The notes beneath the pieces were generated by a model. That model searched no databases and was not told the origin of the DNA. It saw only the letters and a program-made list of their open reading frames with translations. Positions 49,901 through 63,594 of a stretch of DNA of 64,000 nt are shown piece after piece. The translations under genes and the position numbers were made by a program. Numbering within the stretch: position 1 is the stretch's first letter; every line of letters starts with the position of its first letter. The stretch spans positions 166,001 to 230,000 of the forward strand of contig NW_023501045.1 in assembly GCF_014066305.1 (NCBI RefSeq). Reading direction: 5' to 3'. Origin of the DNA: Letharia columbiana. Taxonomy: Eukaryota; Ascomycota; Lecanoromycetes; Lecanorales; Parmeliaceae.

Positions 49901-52900
49901 ATATTAAAAATCGTAAGCGTAAAGCGATAGAAGAGCTCTTATAGAATTCTTATATTATTAAATCTTATTAATATACGATAGCTCTCGAAGTATATAACTT
50001 ATTTAGAGCTCGCTTATAAAAGATATATATTATTAATTTTAATATAATATTAATTATAAGAGATAAAATTAAAAATATAAATAGATTTAAAAGTGTAAGT
50101 TTAAAAAAATAGAAAAAGATATTATAAGAGGTTAAAGATATATACTTTTATAAATAATAAGATCGACTATATCGTAGTATTATTAGATATTAATATATAT
50201 AATTTTTTTATTTAATATTTTAAAGAGAAAGTATATATCTATATTAGCTATATAATTAAGTCTAGATAATTAAAAATAGAAAAGCGCTATTAATAATAAT
50301 AAGAGTATAAATTTATAATAAAAAGATTTAATAGAGAAGAAAATATTAAATAATTTTATCTATCTTATAATTTTAAAATAAATAAAAAAAGAGAAAGAAT
50401 AAGAGATAAGTATATTATTAAATAATAACTTAAAGTTATTAATTAAATTATCTAATATAATCGAGTAATCTTATAAATAGAGATTACTTTTTATTTTTAT
50501 AATAATTTAAAAGTTTTAATAAAGAGCTTATTAGTCTCTATAAGCGAAAATAATATATATCGACTTTTACGATTATAAATCTTATTATATAATTAAGAAA
50601 TATAAGTATAGAGATTTTACGATATAGAATTATTCTTCTAAGATTAATTATAAGATACGCTATTATTATTTCTCGCGTATATAAAATTATTAACTTATAA
50701 TTTTTAGATTAAAAAAATATATAATTATATATAAATAAATTTTATAGTAAGTACTTTTTTTATTTATTACTCTCTCTTTAATAAAAGTATACTAAAAATT
50801 ATCTAGACTAATTAATTAAAATTCGATTTATTATCTTTATATATTTATTTTAATAAGATTAAATATATAGTATAAAGAAATTTAATAGTATAGTAATTTA
50901 ATATAAATAATAATAATTTTCTAGATTTATTAAGCTCGACTAAATAATAATTAGAGGATTATAATTATACGCTAAATAAATAAAAGTTAAATAAAGATAA
51001 TAATAAGATAGAAGAGGTTTTTCGAATAATAGCTAATAACTATAATAGTAAGATTTCGAATTATTTTTTATTCTTATTATCGAGATATAAATACTTAGAT
51101 ATAAAAGCTTAAAAAAAGAGATTATAATAGATTTCGCTATCTATTAATTAAAAAGATATTTAGAATTCTATATTATAAATTCTTTCCTCTTATATCGAAC
51201 GCTAATTTTTAGAGTCTATAAATCTTTTTAAGATAATTAAGAGGTAATAGATTTACTAATATATTACTTAATAGCTCTTTATCGTTAATCTCTTAATTCT
51301 TTATAAAAACTACTCTTTATACTTAATAATAGCGAAGCGATAACTTTATACTATTAAGTTTTTAGTCGTTTACATTATCTATCTTATAAGTCTCTTTAAT
51401 ATTTCTATTAAGAGTTATAGTCGATTTTAAGATATAGTTCTTTTCGATTATAATATCTTTTTTATATAACGAGTACTTTCTACTTATAAATATATCTAGA
51501 AATAAATAATACTTCTCGATTAAGGTTTATATCTTAGATATTTATATTTATTAAATATACGTCTTATTCTTTTTAAATCTTTCTTTTTATTAGCTTTAAT
51601 ATTTCTATTAGATTTATTTTTATCTTTCTTTCTTAACTTTTTAACTTTTTCTTTTTTAATCTTATAAATAATATCTTAAACTTTCGCTATTATATTAAAT
51701 TCTTACTTCTAATTTAATTTATATTAAGTTCGTTTATAACTATTCTTTAGCTTATAATACTATAGAATTTAAGAATTCGAGATCTTATTTTATACTTCTA
51801 ATATATATACGTAATTAATATCATTATTTAAGATCCTCTCTTAAAGTAATTATTATTACGCCTTAAGCGTCCCTTTACTCGCTTATTATTAATATTTTTC
51901 TCTTATCTTATACGCGTAATAGATATAATTAATTTTATAATCTAAATCTTAAATCTTAGACTTCGCGTAGAGCTAGAATAATACTTCGTAGTAATTAAGT
52001 ATAAATTTCTAATTTCCGACGTCTAATTAGATTTTAAGTATACTTTTATAAATTAAAAAGAAATATTTATCGATTAAGTCTTTAATTAAATCGATATTTT
52101 TATTTTATTAAATATCTTTATAGATAAAGCTATTAACGATATAAGAATATAGAGATAATAGAGATTTTATACTCTCGTAGATTATCTTAATAAGCTTTTA
52201 TAAAAAAAATCTATATTTATAAATTATTTAAATTCTTATTCGATTTATAAGCGCGTTTTATAGTTTAATTATATTCTATTTATATAGATTAATACTAAGT
52301 GCTATCTTTTTTTAGCGATCTTCTTATCGATAATAGAGATTATATTTAGATTCTTACTTCTAATCTAGTTTATACTAAGATTATTTATAACTATTATTTA
52401 ACTTACGATACTTTAAAGTCTAAAAAATCCGAGATCTTATATTTCGTATTAAAATTATTAGTTATATATTTCTTTAAATAAGAAGTTCTCGCTAATAAAG
52501 AAGATATAAAGAGATTATTATTAGAATAATAAATTTATATATTTTTCGATAATTAGAAAGATAATTAGAATTCTATTTTATATTAAGTATTTTAACTCTC
52601 TTCTATCTAAATAAAGCACTTTTAATTATCTTATTCTTATTTTTTATATACTCCCTCTTATTATATACTATTATATCGTTTATATAAGCTTTATATTCTT
52701 AATTATTAACGTAACTCTTTTATTATAAATAGCGTAAAGGTTATTAATTATATAATTTATTAATAAAATAATAACTTAATAGAAAGCTAATATATAATAA
52801 AATTTCGATATTAAAGCCGCTTTAATAGCTTTTTATAACGTATTTAATATAGAAGTTTAAATTCGTATAGTATAATAAGATAATAATATCGTATTAATAA

Positions 52901-53528
52901 TCTCCCGTATTATATAAATAAAAGGTCTTTTTAAAAGAAGTAAATTAGTTAATTTTTAATATCTTTTAATCTCTCGTAAAGTAATAGCTAAATTATTATT
53001 AATTATATATATATATTACTTAATAAAATATTATATTACTATACTTACTTTCTTATTTTTAATATCGATTTTTAATCTTTATAAGTAAAGATTCTAAAAT
53101 ACTCTTTCTAGCGATCTTTATATCGAGAGCGCGAATAATTAAAGACTTATCTTATTCGATTTTTTTCGCGATTATCTTTTTACAACTAGAAGACTTTAAA
53201 ATTTTCTTTTAATTTAAAGTTTTAATATAAAGATTAAATAAGTAATTATTTAACTAATTATTTATATCGTTAAAAAGATTATTAAGATTTATATTATCTT
53301 TTAAATAAGTCGACTTAATATATAGATTAATATCGCTATTTCTATATAACGATAGTATAATAAAATTATTATCGAGATTAATAATTATTAACGATATATT
53401 ATTATTAAATTAAATTAAGATAAATAAGATAAAATAATTATAATATAAAATATTAATAAGAGAAAATATTTAAGATATTAAAAAAGAAAGAAAGAGAGAA
53501 TTTCTATTTATAGCTTTAATATTTTAAA

Positions 53529-53645
53529 ATGCCTTTCGGCCTTTCTACCTTGCTGTGAAGCCCACACTTGTAATAATCCTACATAGATAGTATTCTCTTC
53601 ATACTACAATACAGAGTTACCACACACACCATTGAGTCCCTGACA
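53529..53645 (+). repeat. 3' end of the 5' LTR
   Basis: About 117 bp of normal composition ending CCTGACA. A TGG-start tract TGGAGCGGTAGCGACC (53667-53682) lies 21 nt further and might be the primer-binding site, though this is further from the LTR than usual. No second copy of this segment is found in the window. Confidence 0.5.
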
Positions 53646-53843
53646 TAATACTATCTATCTTTCTTCTGGAGCGGTAGCGACCTGCTCACTAGTCATACTG
53701 AAGGTGTAGCCAAGAAGGGAGTGCACCACCAAGGAGTCAGTAGCCACAGCTGAAGGAGCTTGCTACTCGGAAGATCATTCAAAAGAAAGTCTTCCACTTA
53801 CACAAAGGCCAATCTGGCTAGATTGAATAAGAACCTGAAGGAA

Positions 53844-55535
53844 ATGGATACCTTCAGTACACCAAAAGGAACAAACCCCCTCCGTACTCCCACTGGCTTA
53901 ACACCAACTGTGAACCCATCAACCTCAAATCCAGACAACACACAAAGTCAAACTGTCATGGGTGAGCCACAGACACGTCACCGTCTAGAAGAACTTGAGA
54001 ACTCCGATGAGGAGGTCTTAAACACCCCTGCATTGTCCGCACGACGCAAGGGAAAGCGTCCTGTCTCCAGAAGATACACCATCGAACCTAGTTCAGATCA
54101 CACCGGAGTGCAACTCACGGATATCACCGAGGAAGAGTCCACTGCAATCTTTGCATCCATCGCCAACTCGTAGGATTTTGTGGAAAGCGCTACCGATACT
54201 CCTGATGCTTGGTGTGATGGACTGAAGACTCTAGTAGAGAGCTTTCGAACTGCTAGCCGAAACATTGAGGTGCTTCAGCAACAAAATGAACAACTCGGCC
54301 AGGATATCGCTCATGCTAAGACGGAGGTATTGGCAATTACCACCCAGCTAAGCAATAGCAATGGCCAATTATCCCACGAGCGAGAAACCAATGATAGACT
54401 CCGAGGCTTGCGTGATAGGTATCGCATTGACACCACGGAACTCACCAAAGAAAATGAGAAACTCAAGCAAGACTTAAGACGCAAAGAGCAACAGCTGAAG
54501 GAGCAACAACCTCACACATTAGCTAATTTGGAAAACTCCGATGAGGAGGAACGTGGAGGTCACACCTCGTCAGCCGAGTGTCCCCGTTAGTAGCCTCCAT
54601 CGAAATTTACGCTACACCCCTATCACGGATCGCGCAGAGGGTATAGGAATTGAACAAACGATACCCCGACGTCCCGGATTTCCATGGTACTAATGATCGA
54701 AACAAGTGGGACAGCTGGCGTCAACACCTCAAAGCGAAGTTCAGACAAAGCGCCACAATCTTCCCCACTGAACTTGAGAAAATCGATTACATACGGGACC
54801 ATTGTAAGTCCACTGCGTACGACGTCATCAAAACGAGAGCAGACGAAGATGCCTTAGACCCATACCAAACCGCCCTAAGAAATGATCGACGAACTAGACA
54901 ATATGTTCGGAACGTACGACAAGATTGCCAAATCGAATGCTGAGATATTCGATCCTAAATTTGGCATGGGAGTAACAGATAAGAAGGAATCGTTCGAGGA
55001 CTTCTACGCACGATTCTCTGCAGCTATCGCTCCCTTGGGATTCACTGATGTCCATAAGATATCCAACCTGAAACGATTGATCTCCACACGCCTGAGATAT
55101 CGGATTTCAGGACAGCCTTTTGGCACTTTCCGAGAATTGGTCATTTTCCTACGAGCACTGGATATGGACCTACGGGCTGTTGATAATGCATCAGGCCCAA
55201 AGAGTAAGGAAGAAACCAACAAAACTGGTAATGGTCGTGGGAACTCTACCCCCTCGAACAATCAGCGTAACACTTCATCCACTGGAAGAAACAATGGTAC
55301 CACCACCGAAAATTCCCATACACGAGGATACAAGTATCCCAAACCATTGGTGGATAGAATCCGAAAAGAAGGCAGATTTTTCAAGTGCCTGAAGACTGGA
55401 CACCGTTCCAGCGATGACAGTGCCCCATGCAAGAATGCAGACCCATTAACAAAAGAACAAGTTGATGTGGTTCTGAAAGCCGTCGGCGTTGAGGAGAACG
55501 TCCCCGCCGAACTACCACAAGAATCGGAAAACTAA
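53844..55535 (+). pseudogene. gag: gag of the chromovirus, broken
   Basis: Starts M-D-T-F-S-T-P-K-G at 53844. The first part is interrupted by TAG at 54171-54173 (likely from CAG) and ends at TAG-TAG 54588-54593. A coiled-coil region (L-Q-Q-Q-N-E-Q-L) lies at about 54260-54520. The capsid-like part continues in another frame (R-Y-P-D-V-P-D-F-H-G from about 54653, after TAG at 54641-54643), then shifts again near 54875 into M-I-D-E-L-D-N-M-F-G. The nucleocapsid zinc knuckle reads F-F-K-C-L-K-T-G-H-x8-C: the first Cys is lost. It ends at 55535 and pol continues in a different frame. At least two frameshifts and four stops make Gag non-functional as sequenced. Confidence 0.7.
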
Positions 55536-55573
55536 ACGTCCCTGGCCAAGTCGCCGCCAGGGACCTGGAAGCC

Positions 55574-58500
55574 TTGCGCATGAGGATCAAAGAGTTAGAA
55601 ACAGGAAGGACACTCGCTTCCGTCTCTCTGTCCGCGTGTGCTGTCGCCACCGAAGCCTCTTTGCAGAATGGACGCCAATTAGACTTTCGTGGGAAAACCA
55701 TTACATCAACAGGACAGGTTAAGACTAACTGCCTCTCGGACACCGGAGCTTCAGCACTAAGCTTCGTGGATGCATCTTTTGTCAAAGCAAACAAGCTACC
55801 CAAGGTAGCACTGGTACAACCCTGCAGGTTACGATTAGCCGATGATAAACCTGCCTCCGTACCCGACATTACACATATGGCCTTGGTGAAACTCGCCTTA
55901 GGAGACCATGTAGAAGAACTTTGGTGCTTGATCACCTCACTGGGACGATTTGATATCATTCTAGGTATGCCATGGCTAGAACAGCATGACCCTCACATAT
56001 CCTTCAGATCCAGAACCATTACACTCAATTCAGATCACTGCATGTCCAACTGTTTGTTGCACAGCAAACCCGTCACAATCCAGAGTGATAACAAGTCTCC
56101 AAGAAAGGACTTAAATCATACAGCAAAGACTATGTTCAAAGAAAAGGACATAGCAGAGATCTCCGCCTATGCCTTCACCAAGATGGCTGAGAAATCAGAG
56201 AACCAAGTCATTGCCATGTGGCCCCAAGACTTCGAACAACTTTCCAATTCCATCGATGAGGAAGCAAAGTTTACCACTGACGTCGCCGCTATCACAGCGG
56301 AAGATTACGAGAAGTTCTTTCACAAGCTGAGAAAGAAACCACCAACCACGGAACAGCTACGGGAATAAGTTCCTATAGTATACCATGAATGGTTAGACGT
56401 TTGGAACCCAATCAAAGCCAATAAACTTTCCCCTCATCGCTCCATTGACCACGAAATAGACCTCAAGGAAGGAGCCATCCCACCATCGAAAAGGGCTTAC
56501 GGGCTCTCCAGAGACCAGGCATCAGTCGTAAAGGAATACATCGATGAGATGCTAGGAAAGGGCTACATTAGACCGAGCACTTCTCCCTACGCAGCACCCG
56601 TTCTGATCGTGAAGAAACCCGATGGGGGACTTAGGCTGTGCGTGGACTACAGAGCCCTCAACGCACTTACTATCCCTAATCGAAATGCCCCCCTATTGAT
56701 CAAAGAGACCTTCGCTAAACTGTGCGCGGCGAGGATATACAGTAAATTCGACATCATAGCCGCTTTCAACGAAATCAGAGTGAAAAAGGGTCACGAGGAA
56801 AAAACCGCATTCCTTACCCGGTATGGCCTATTCGAATACATGGTAATGCCTTTCGGGTTGTGTAATGCCCCTGCCACTTTCCAGGCATTCATCAACGACA
56901 CCTTACGCGAATACCTGGATGTATTCTGCACTGCCTATCTAGACGATATCCTCATCTACAGTAACACCGAAGACGAGCATGTTCAGCACGTAGGAAAGGT
57001 GTTGGAGAAACTTCGACAAGCTGGCCTCTACCTTGACATCAACAAATGCGAATTCCATGTCACCAGAGTCAAATACCTAGGACTGATCATCACCACGGAA
57101 GGAGTAGAAATGGACATAAAGAAAATTGAGGCCATCACTCAATGGAAGGAACCCAGATGTACCAAAGATGTACAAGCATTCCTGGGATTCGCTAATTTCT
57201 ACCGGAAGTTCATTGCGGGGTACTCTAAAATCGCCGCACCTCTGACGAACCTTACTCGTACTCAACAGAAGAAAGACTTTGTCTACCCATGGGCTCAAGG
57301 ATGCCCTAAACAACTCGCTTTCGAAACGCTTAAGAAAGCTTTCACTACTGCCCCTGTGCTTGCTCACTTCGACCCGGACAAAAAGACTTGGCTAGAAACG
57401 GACGCGTCTAATTTTGTAGTTGCTGCTGTCCTATCACAAGAAGATAAAGACGGAGTACTCAGACCTGTGGCATTCCTCTCCAAGAAGATGTCTCCTGCAG
57501 AGTGTAACTACGAGATCTATGACAAGGAACTCATGGCCATCGTTCGAGCCTTTGAAGAATGGCGTCCTGAGCTGGCTGGTACCCCCATCGAGGACCCCAT
57601 CAAAGTTATTTCAGACCATAAGAACCTTCAGTACTTCATGTCATCCAAACAGCTTAACTCCCGCCAAGCAAGATGGGCGGAGTTTCTATCCGAATTCAAC
57701 TTCCGCATTACCTATCGCCCGGGGAAACAAAGCACCAAACCTGATAGCCTCACCCGACGAGTGGGAGACCTACCTGAAAACGAGGACGACGATCGTACCC
57801 GTTATCGATACCGCACAATTCTCAAAGACAACAATCTTGACGGAGGTGTTAAGAACGCCGTGTACCTCGCTGCTATACTTCTGGACGATGTGAGAGAAAG
57901 TGTTACCTCTCTGGCTGCAATGCTGTATGAACTCAGCGAACGGGACGGCATCAATGGTGAGGAGTCTAATGAAGAATCACCATTGGGGGCCCCGGTAGAG
58001 ACTTCTCAAGAGGAGTCCTTAGAAGAATCGAGAGAAGTCTCTGCTGCTGATGCTTCTGAGTTATTGCATCAGATAAGGGACGCTTATGATCACGACGACA
58101 CCGCTCAAGGAATTATTCAGTCAAAGGTGTCTGGACAGAGGAAGCTACCACTTGAAATGATCAAGAACAACCTCAAGCTGGAACTGGGTGATTGTCACCT
58201 TCACGACGGGTTATTATACGTCAATGACAGATTATACGTACCGGACGTTCCCGAATTACGAACCAAAATCATCAGAGGCATTCACGACTCTCCACCCGGA
58301 GGCCACGCTGGTAGATCATCAACCTACGACAGAGTGAGTAGACTTTACTATTGGCCAAGAATGACGGATTCCGTTGCCCGCTATGTCAAGAGCTGTCATA
58401 CCTGCAAAAGATCTAAGACTTACAGGGAGGGCAAGCAAGGTCTACTCAAACCCCTTCCTATTCCCGAACGGTACTGGCAAGACATTTCCATTGACTTCAT

Positions 58501-59722
58501 TACACCATTACCTATTTGCCTCAGATACGGACGTCCCTACCAACACATCATGGTGGTTGTGGATAGGCTTGGCAAGAAGAAGAAATTCGTTCCCTTGGAC
58601 TCCCTGGAAGTGGAAGCAGTAGTTCAGGCCTTCATCGAATTCATATGGCGAGAGGAAGGATACCCATTCACCATCATCTCCGACCGAGGCACCCAATTTA
58701 CGGCATATTTCTGGAGAAGACTATGCGAAAGGATTGGGACCAAACCCAAACTCTCCACTGCGTTCCACCCCGAAACTGATGGACAGACAGAGAACGCTAA
58801 CGCTGCCCTGAAGCAATACCTTAGAGCTTACGTCAATTACAACCAAGACAATTGGGTGGATCTATTGCCAATAGCAGAGTTCGAAGCTAACTCCGATAAG
58901 AACGCCTCATCGGGCGTATCACCATTCCTCCTTACCAAAGGATACATTCCCCGCTCGGGGATAGAACCCCCGACCCCTTGGGATCAATCCGCTAGTCAAA
59001 GAGCGAAGAGAGACATCAAGTCAGCTGATGGGTTCATCGAGAAGATGGATGCCATAAGGAATTACCTGAGGAGTCAGCTCGAATGGTCACGAGCTTTGCA
59101 GAAAGAACAAGCTGACCGTCACCGGCTCCCGGCACCAGAATTCAGAGTCGGAGACATGGTCATGCTTGACAGAAGAAATATCAAAACCGTACGCCCCAGC
59201 AAATCACTGGACCATAAGAATTTCGGACCGTTCAAAATCACTAAAGCTTTGAACAATTTCGCTTACGAGTTAGAACTCCCTACTTCCATGAACGGCATCC
59301 ACCCTGTCTTCCATCCATGGCTATTACATCTCGACAACAGTGACCCACTACCAGGACAGATCGAGCCTCCGCCGCCGCCTGTCGACATTGACGAAGAAGG
59401 TGAAATCTACGATGCTGAAGAAATAGTTCAATCCAAGCTAGACAAACGAAAGAATGATCCCTTAACTAGTGAGAGGGGATGTCTCATGTACAAAATCAGA
59501 TACAGGGGCCCTGAGACCGAGGAAAACCCATCCTGGCAACCATTCACGGATGCAGCAGGATGTCCGGATCTGGTAGCAGACTTCCACCATTACCACCCCG
59601 AGGCCGTTGGCCCTCATTCATCATTCAAAAGACCTTCAGAATGGTCTCCTCTGTTAGCGCTACTAATCTATAGCAGCTATATCGACTTACGGGAAGACCC
59701 CGACATCGTAATGGAATACTGA
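55574..59722 (+). pseudogene. pol: pol of the chromovirus, one in-frame stop
   Basis: One frame from about 55516 to TGA 59720-59722, interrupted only by TAA at 56366-56368 (likely from CAA). Protease has D-T-G-A-S near 55740. RT has L-C-V-D-Y-R-A-L-N and the active site Y-L-D-D-I-L-I-Y (56936). RNase H has T-D-A-S near 57400. Integrase has the zinc domain H-x-H and C-x2-C (about 58280-58410) and a catalytic triad D-D-35-E (aspartates at 58493 and 58682, glutamate at about 58790). A G-P-F motif follows near 59225, and the C-terminal chromodomain (Y-D-A-E-E-I-V, Y-K-I-R-Y-R-G-P, W-Q-P-F) spans about 59408-59640. Gag and pol are in different frames; the junction gaatcggaaaactaaacg could be a frameshift site or a 1-nt change. 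Confidence 0.8.
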
Positions 59723-59818
59723 GTCAATGCACCTGAGGATGTTACTTTGTATACGCCTAGGTATGTTTTCTATGAGATCGGTGTCTATTATGTAGTAGTC
59801 GTCGCCGGAGTTTCGAAT

Positions 59819-59830
59819 TGAAGGGGGGGG
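59819..59830 (+). other. Polypurine tract
   Basis: TGAAGGGGGGGG directly before TAA and the 3' LTR start TGTCACGG, the priming site for plus-strand DNA synthesis. Confidence 0.65.
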
Positions 59831-59833
59831 TAA

Positions 59834-59858
59834 TGTCACGGTTTTAATGACCTATAAG
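59834..59858 (+). repeat. 5' end of the 3' LTR
   Basis: TGTCACGGTTTTAATGACCT... keeps normal composition for only about 25 bp before merging into RIP-type sequence. The rest of the LTR may continue, RIP-altered, into the block to the right. Confidence 0.5.
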
Positions 59859-59892
59859 AGATTTAGATAATAACTAATTTAGCTAATTAAAT

Positions 59893-60285
59893 TATTAAAG
59901 CGTTTAAATTAAATTCTAATTCTATATTAACGCTTAATAAAATTTATTTAATAATTTTAAAATATTAATATACGCTTTTATTAGTATAATTAATAATTAG
60001 AATATTAATTAAAAAGATATAATCTTTAATTCTAATATTTAAAATAATATAATAATAAATAAGTATTAATATTAAAGTAAATAGAGTATATATTATATTA
60101 AGTAGAAAAGCGTTAATAGCTAGACTAATTAGAGTTTTAAATTAATCGAATTAAATATTAATTCTATATTAGCGTTATTATATACTTTTAAATATATAAT
60201 TATTAATTATAATATTAATTAGAAAGAATTAATCTTTAATTTAAAATATTAAAAATAATATAGTAATATATTATTAAAGTAATAT
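59893..60285. repeat. Diverged direct repeat pair right of the retrotransposon
   Basis: 59893-60078 (ttctaattctatattaacgc..., ending aatattaaag) resembles 60140-60285 (ttaattctatattagcg..., ending tattaaag), offset about 245 bp. They may be internal repeats of a RIP-altered LTR. Confidence 0.4.
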
Positions 60286-63200
60286 AAGTTATTAAAGCGA
60301 TATAAGTTTCTATTATAGTAAGAAGATAGAATTTATATATTAAATATTAATTTCGTTTTATTTCTAATATTTTATTCATTTATATATCTCTTTTAGTTTC
60401 TCTTTAAATATCTTAATCTTAAGATATTAATTAGATCTTTATCTAGCGTAAATCTAGCTTTCTTAATCAACGATACTTAATATAAAATATCGATAAGTAT
60501 ATTTTAATATAAAAGTAGTAATAAATCTTATTTTCTTTTTAATATTAATAATAAAAAATAATAGATATAATAATAGATAAAGATAATATAAGTTATATAG
60601 AATTAGTTTAAACTTAATAATAATCGTTAACTTATTTATTAAGATTTAAAAATTAGAAAATTCTAGAAGTAAATATAATTTAATAAATATATACTTATTA
60701 ATTTTAAAGAGCTATATATTATTTATTATTATTACGATAAGATTCTAATTTACTTATTTATAGATTATAAAATAAGCGATATAATAATATATATTAAGTT
60801 TAAGAAATATATTAAGAAATCTAATTTAAATAATTTATAATAAACGAATCTAATTAATAATTATAAAAATTAAATATATTTCTAAACTAGATAATATAGA
60901 TTATTAATAAATAAAATAATAAATAGAATATCTAGCTTACTATTTACTCTAGAAAAGATAATATTAAGATTCTCTTATAATATTAGAAGATCGAAAGCTT
61001 ATACGCGAAGACTTCTTAAAATAATTTTATCGCTAAATTATAAATACTAATATTTTATTTATAATTATTAATAATTCTAAGATATTATAACTTTTACGCT
61101 ATTTTAACTCTAATATATAATTAGAGTTAATATTTACTATAAAAAATTAATTAATAAAAAAAGCTATAGAGCTAGAGATAAAATTATTAAAGAATTTATT
61201 AATTAATAATATTAAAATCTCTCTAATTCTAAATTATTAATTATCTTATAATCGCTAATTATTTATAATAATTCTAATCTTTTTTATTAATATTAATTAA
61301 TAATAATATAAGATTCTTATAGACTTCGAATATATCGAAGATAAATATATTAATTAAAAACTTATAAGTATTATTAATTTAATTCTTATAAAATATAAGA
61401 TTTAGAATTATATATTTAGATTTATAACTAATAATATTAATAATAATAATATATTCTTTAAAGATTTAATTATTTATCTTTCTATTTTCGTAATAGAAAA
61501 TCTATTTAATATTAAAGAATTTAAGTTCTTAAATTATTTATAATATATTTTCTATATAGCGTATATTATTTAATTAATCTTAAAAGAACTTCTAGATAAT
61601 ATTAGAGTTATTTTAATAAATAAGAAATTTTAAAGAAGCTAAGATAATAAAGAAGATAAGAATTAAATTCGAATAAATATAATTAATCTATCGATAACTC
61701 TAATAAAGATATAATATTTCTTATTATTATTCTAATTATTATATTATTAATTATATTAAGATTTAAAAAATTATTATATATATTAATATTAGCGATTAGT
61801 ATAAAAAAGTCTTTTTTATACTATAAGCTAAATAACTTTAAGATAAAAATATTTTAATATTAGATAAATATTAATTTTCTAAAAAAAAGTAATATTATTA
61901 GAAACGCCCTCTTAAACTTTTTTAGAATATTAAAACTCGCTAGAATTTAACTTATTAGATATTAATCTATACTCTACTTCTTTATATTAATATTATATAC
62001 TTCTTAAAAAATAAATTAGCTATTTATTTAAAATTAAATAATAAAAAATAATTATAAATAAAAATTATAATCTAGACGTTTAAATAATTTTCGATTAATT
62101 TCTAATAGATTTAATATTTAATTTAACTTATTAAATCTTTTTATAAATTTATAAAATTAATAAGTAGAGAAAAGAAGATTATAATTTATTATATCTTTAA
62201 TATCTATAATTATCTATTTAATTATATAGATAAAAAGCTCGAAAAATTAAGAAGAAAAAGAGTTTCTTAAAAAAAAGAACTTCTTAAAGCTCTTAAGATA
62301 ACTCGCGAGAAATTAATTATTTATTATAATTAAACTTAATTAGATTTAAGCTATCTATATAAATAAATTACGCTTTTATATTTAAATTATAATAATATAA
62401 AGTTAAAGAAATTAAATTAAAAGATTAATATTAGAGAGAAGTTATAGATAAAGATCTACTAAAAAGCGCTTAAAAGAATATTTTAAAATTATTAAAATAT
62501 TAATATAAGTAATTAATTATAAAGAGCTAAGCGAATAAGTTAATCGAATAAAAATATATTTAATTAAATAATAAAATCTAAGATTAAGAATTTAGATAAT
62601 AAGAATAAATATAATTAGCTTTAGTAATATAAATAAAATAATAAGTCTTCTAATTATTATTTTAATTATAATCTTATCTCTAATCTTTATAAAGCTTCTT
62701 TTAATAATCTAGTAAATCTTTTAATTCTAGAGTAATAAAAGAAATTTAAATTTAAATATACTATAGTTACTCGAATAGCTTATAATATTCTTTATTTTCT
62801 CGCGAGGGCTATTACGTATAAGCGATACTTCTTAATAACTAAAAGATATTATAATACTTAGAAATATTATTTACTAGCGATATTTTATACTCTAATAATA
62901 ATTCTTTATATAAAATATTAAGAAAATAAGCTTAAATAAACTAGATTTAATCTTAAAGAAGATTTTAATATATTAGATTAGATTAAAAGAGCTAATAGTA
63001 CTTTATATAAAAATTTAATTAATAATTATAATAATTATATTAGCGAAGATAATAAACTTATAAAAAGTATTTTAATAAGTTTAATATTTATAAGTTTATT
63101 AAGATATATCGCTAATACTCTATAATATATAGAGAGATAATCGATAGATTTATAATTAGAGAGAATTAGTAATAATAGATTTAATCTTAATAAAGAGATC

Positions 63201-63594
63201 TAAAATAACTTAAAAAGCGAATTTATTTATAAATAATTAATAAGTTTAATTAGATAAAGATAGATTTAAAATATTTAAAAGAATTATAATAGAGTAGAAT
63301 AGAAGAGTATTAGAGAATTTAAGAGAAGGATAAATATAAAGTCTATTAAGCTTATTTAACGCGTTAAAATAAATATATAAATAAAGATAATTATAGAATT
63401 TTATTCTTATAATATTTAAAGATTTAAAATTTAGAATATTTTTTTATATTATAATTTTAAGAAGAAGAATAAAAACGCTTATAGTTCTAATTATTATTCT
63501 AATTATTACTATTAATAAAAAGATAAATAGCTATATTAGATTACTCTTTATATTTCCTCTCTCTTAATAAAGAAGAATAAATATATTCTATATA

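Larger units (their letters stand above)
53529..59858 (+). mobile_element. Ty3/gypsy chromovirus with normal composition, LTRs truncated
   Basis: An element with internal region 53646-59833 (about 6.2 kb). The 5' LTR end reads ...GAGTCCCTGACA (to 53645), and the 3' LTR begins TGTCACGG (59834) right after a polypurine tract, giving the expected TGTCA...TGACA inverted ends. The order gag - protease - RT - RNase H - integrase - chromodomain identifies a chromovirus. Composition changes abruptly to RIP-type AT-rich DNA at about 53528 and 59858, inside the LTRs. Confidence 0.85.

Noticed and set aside
49800..51200. Possible RIP-altered helicase or transposase on the + strand at about 49.8-51.2 kb
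   Set aside because: Long stop-poor stretches suggest former coding sequence, but I could not match motifs convincingly to PIF1-type helicases, Fot1-type transposases or DUF3435 recombinases.
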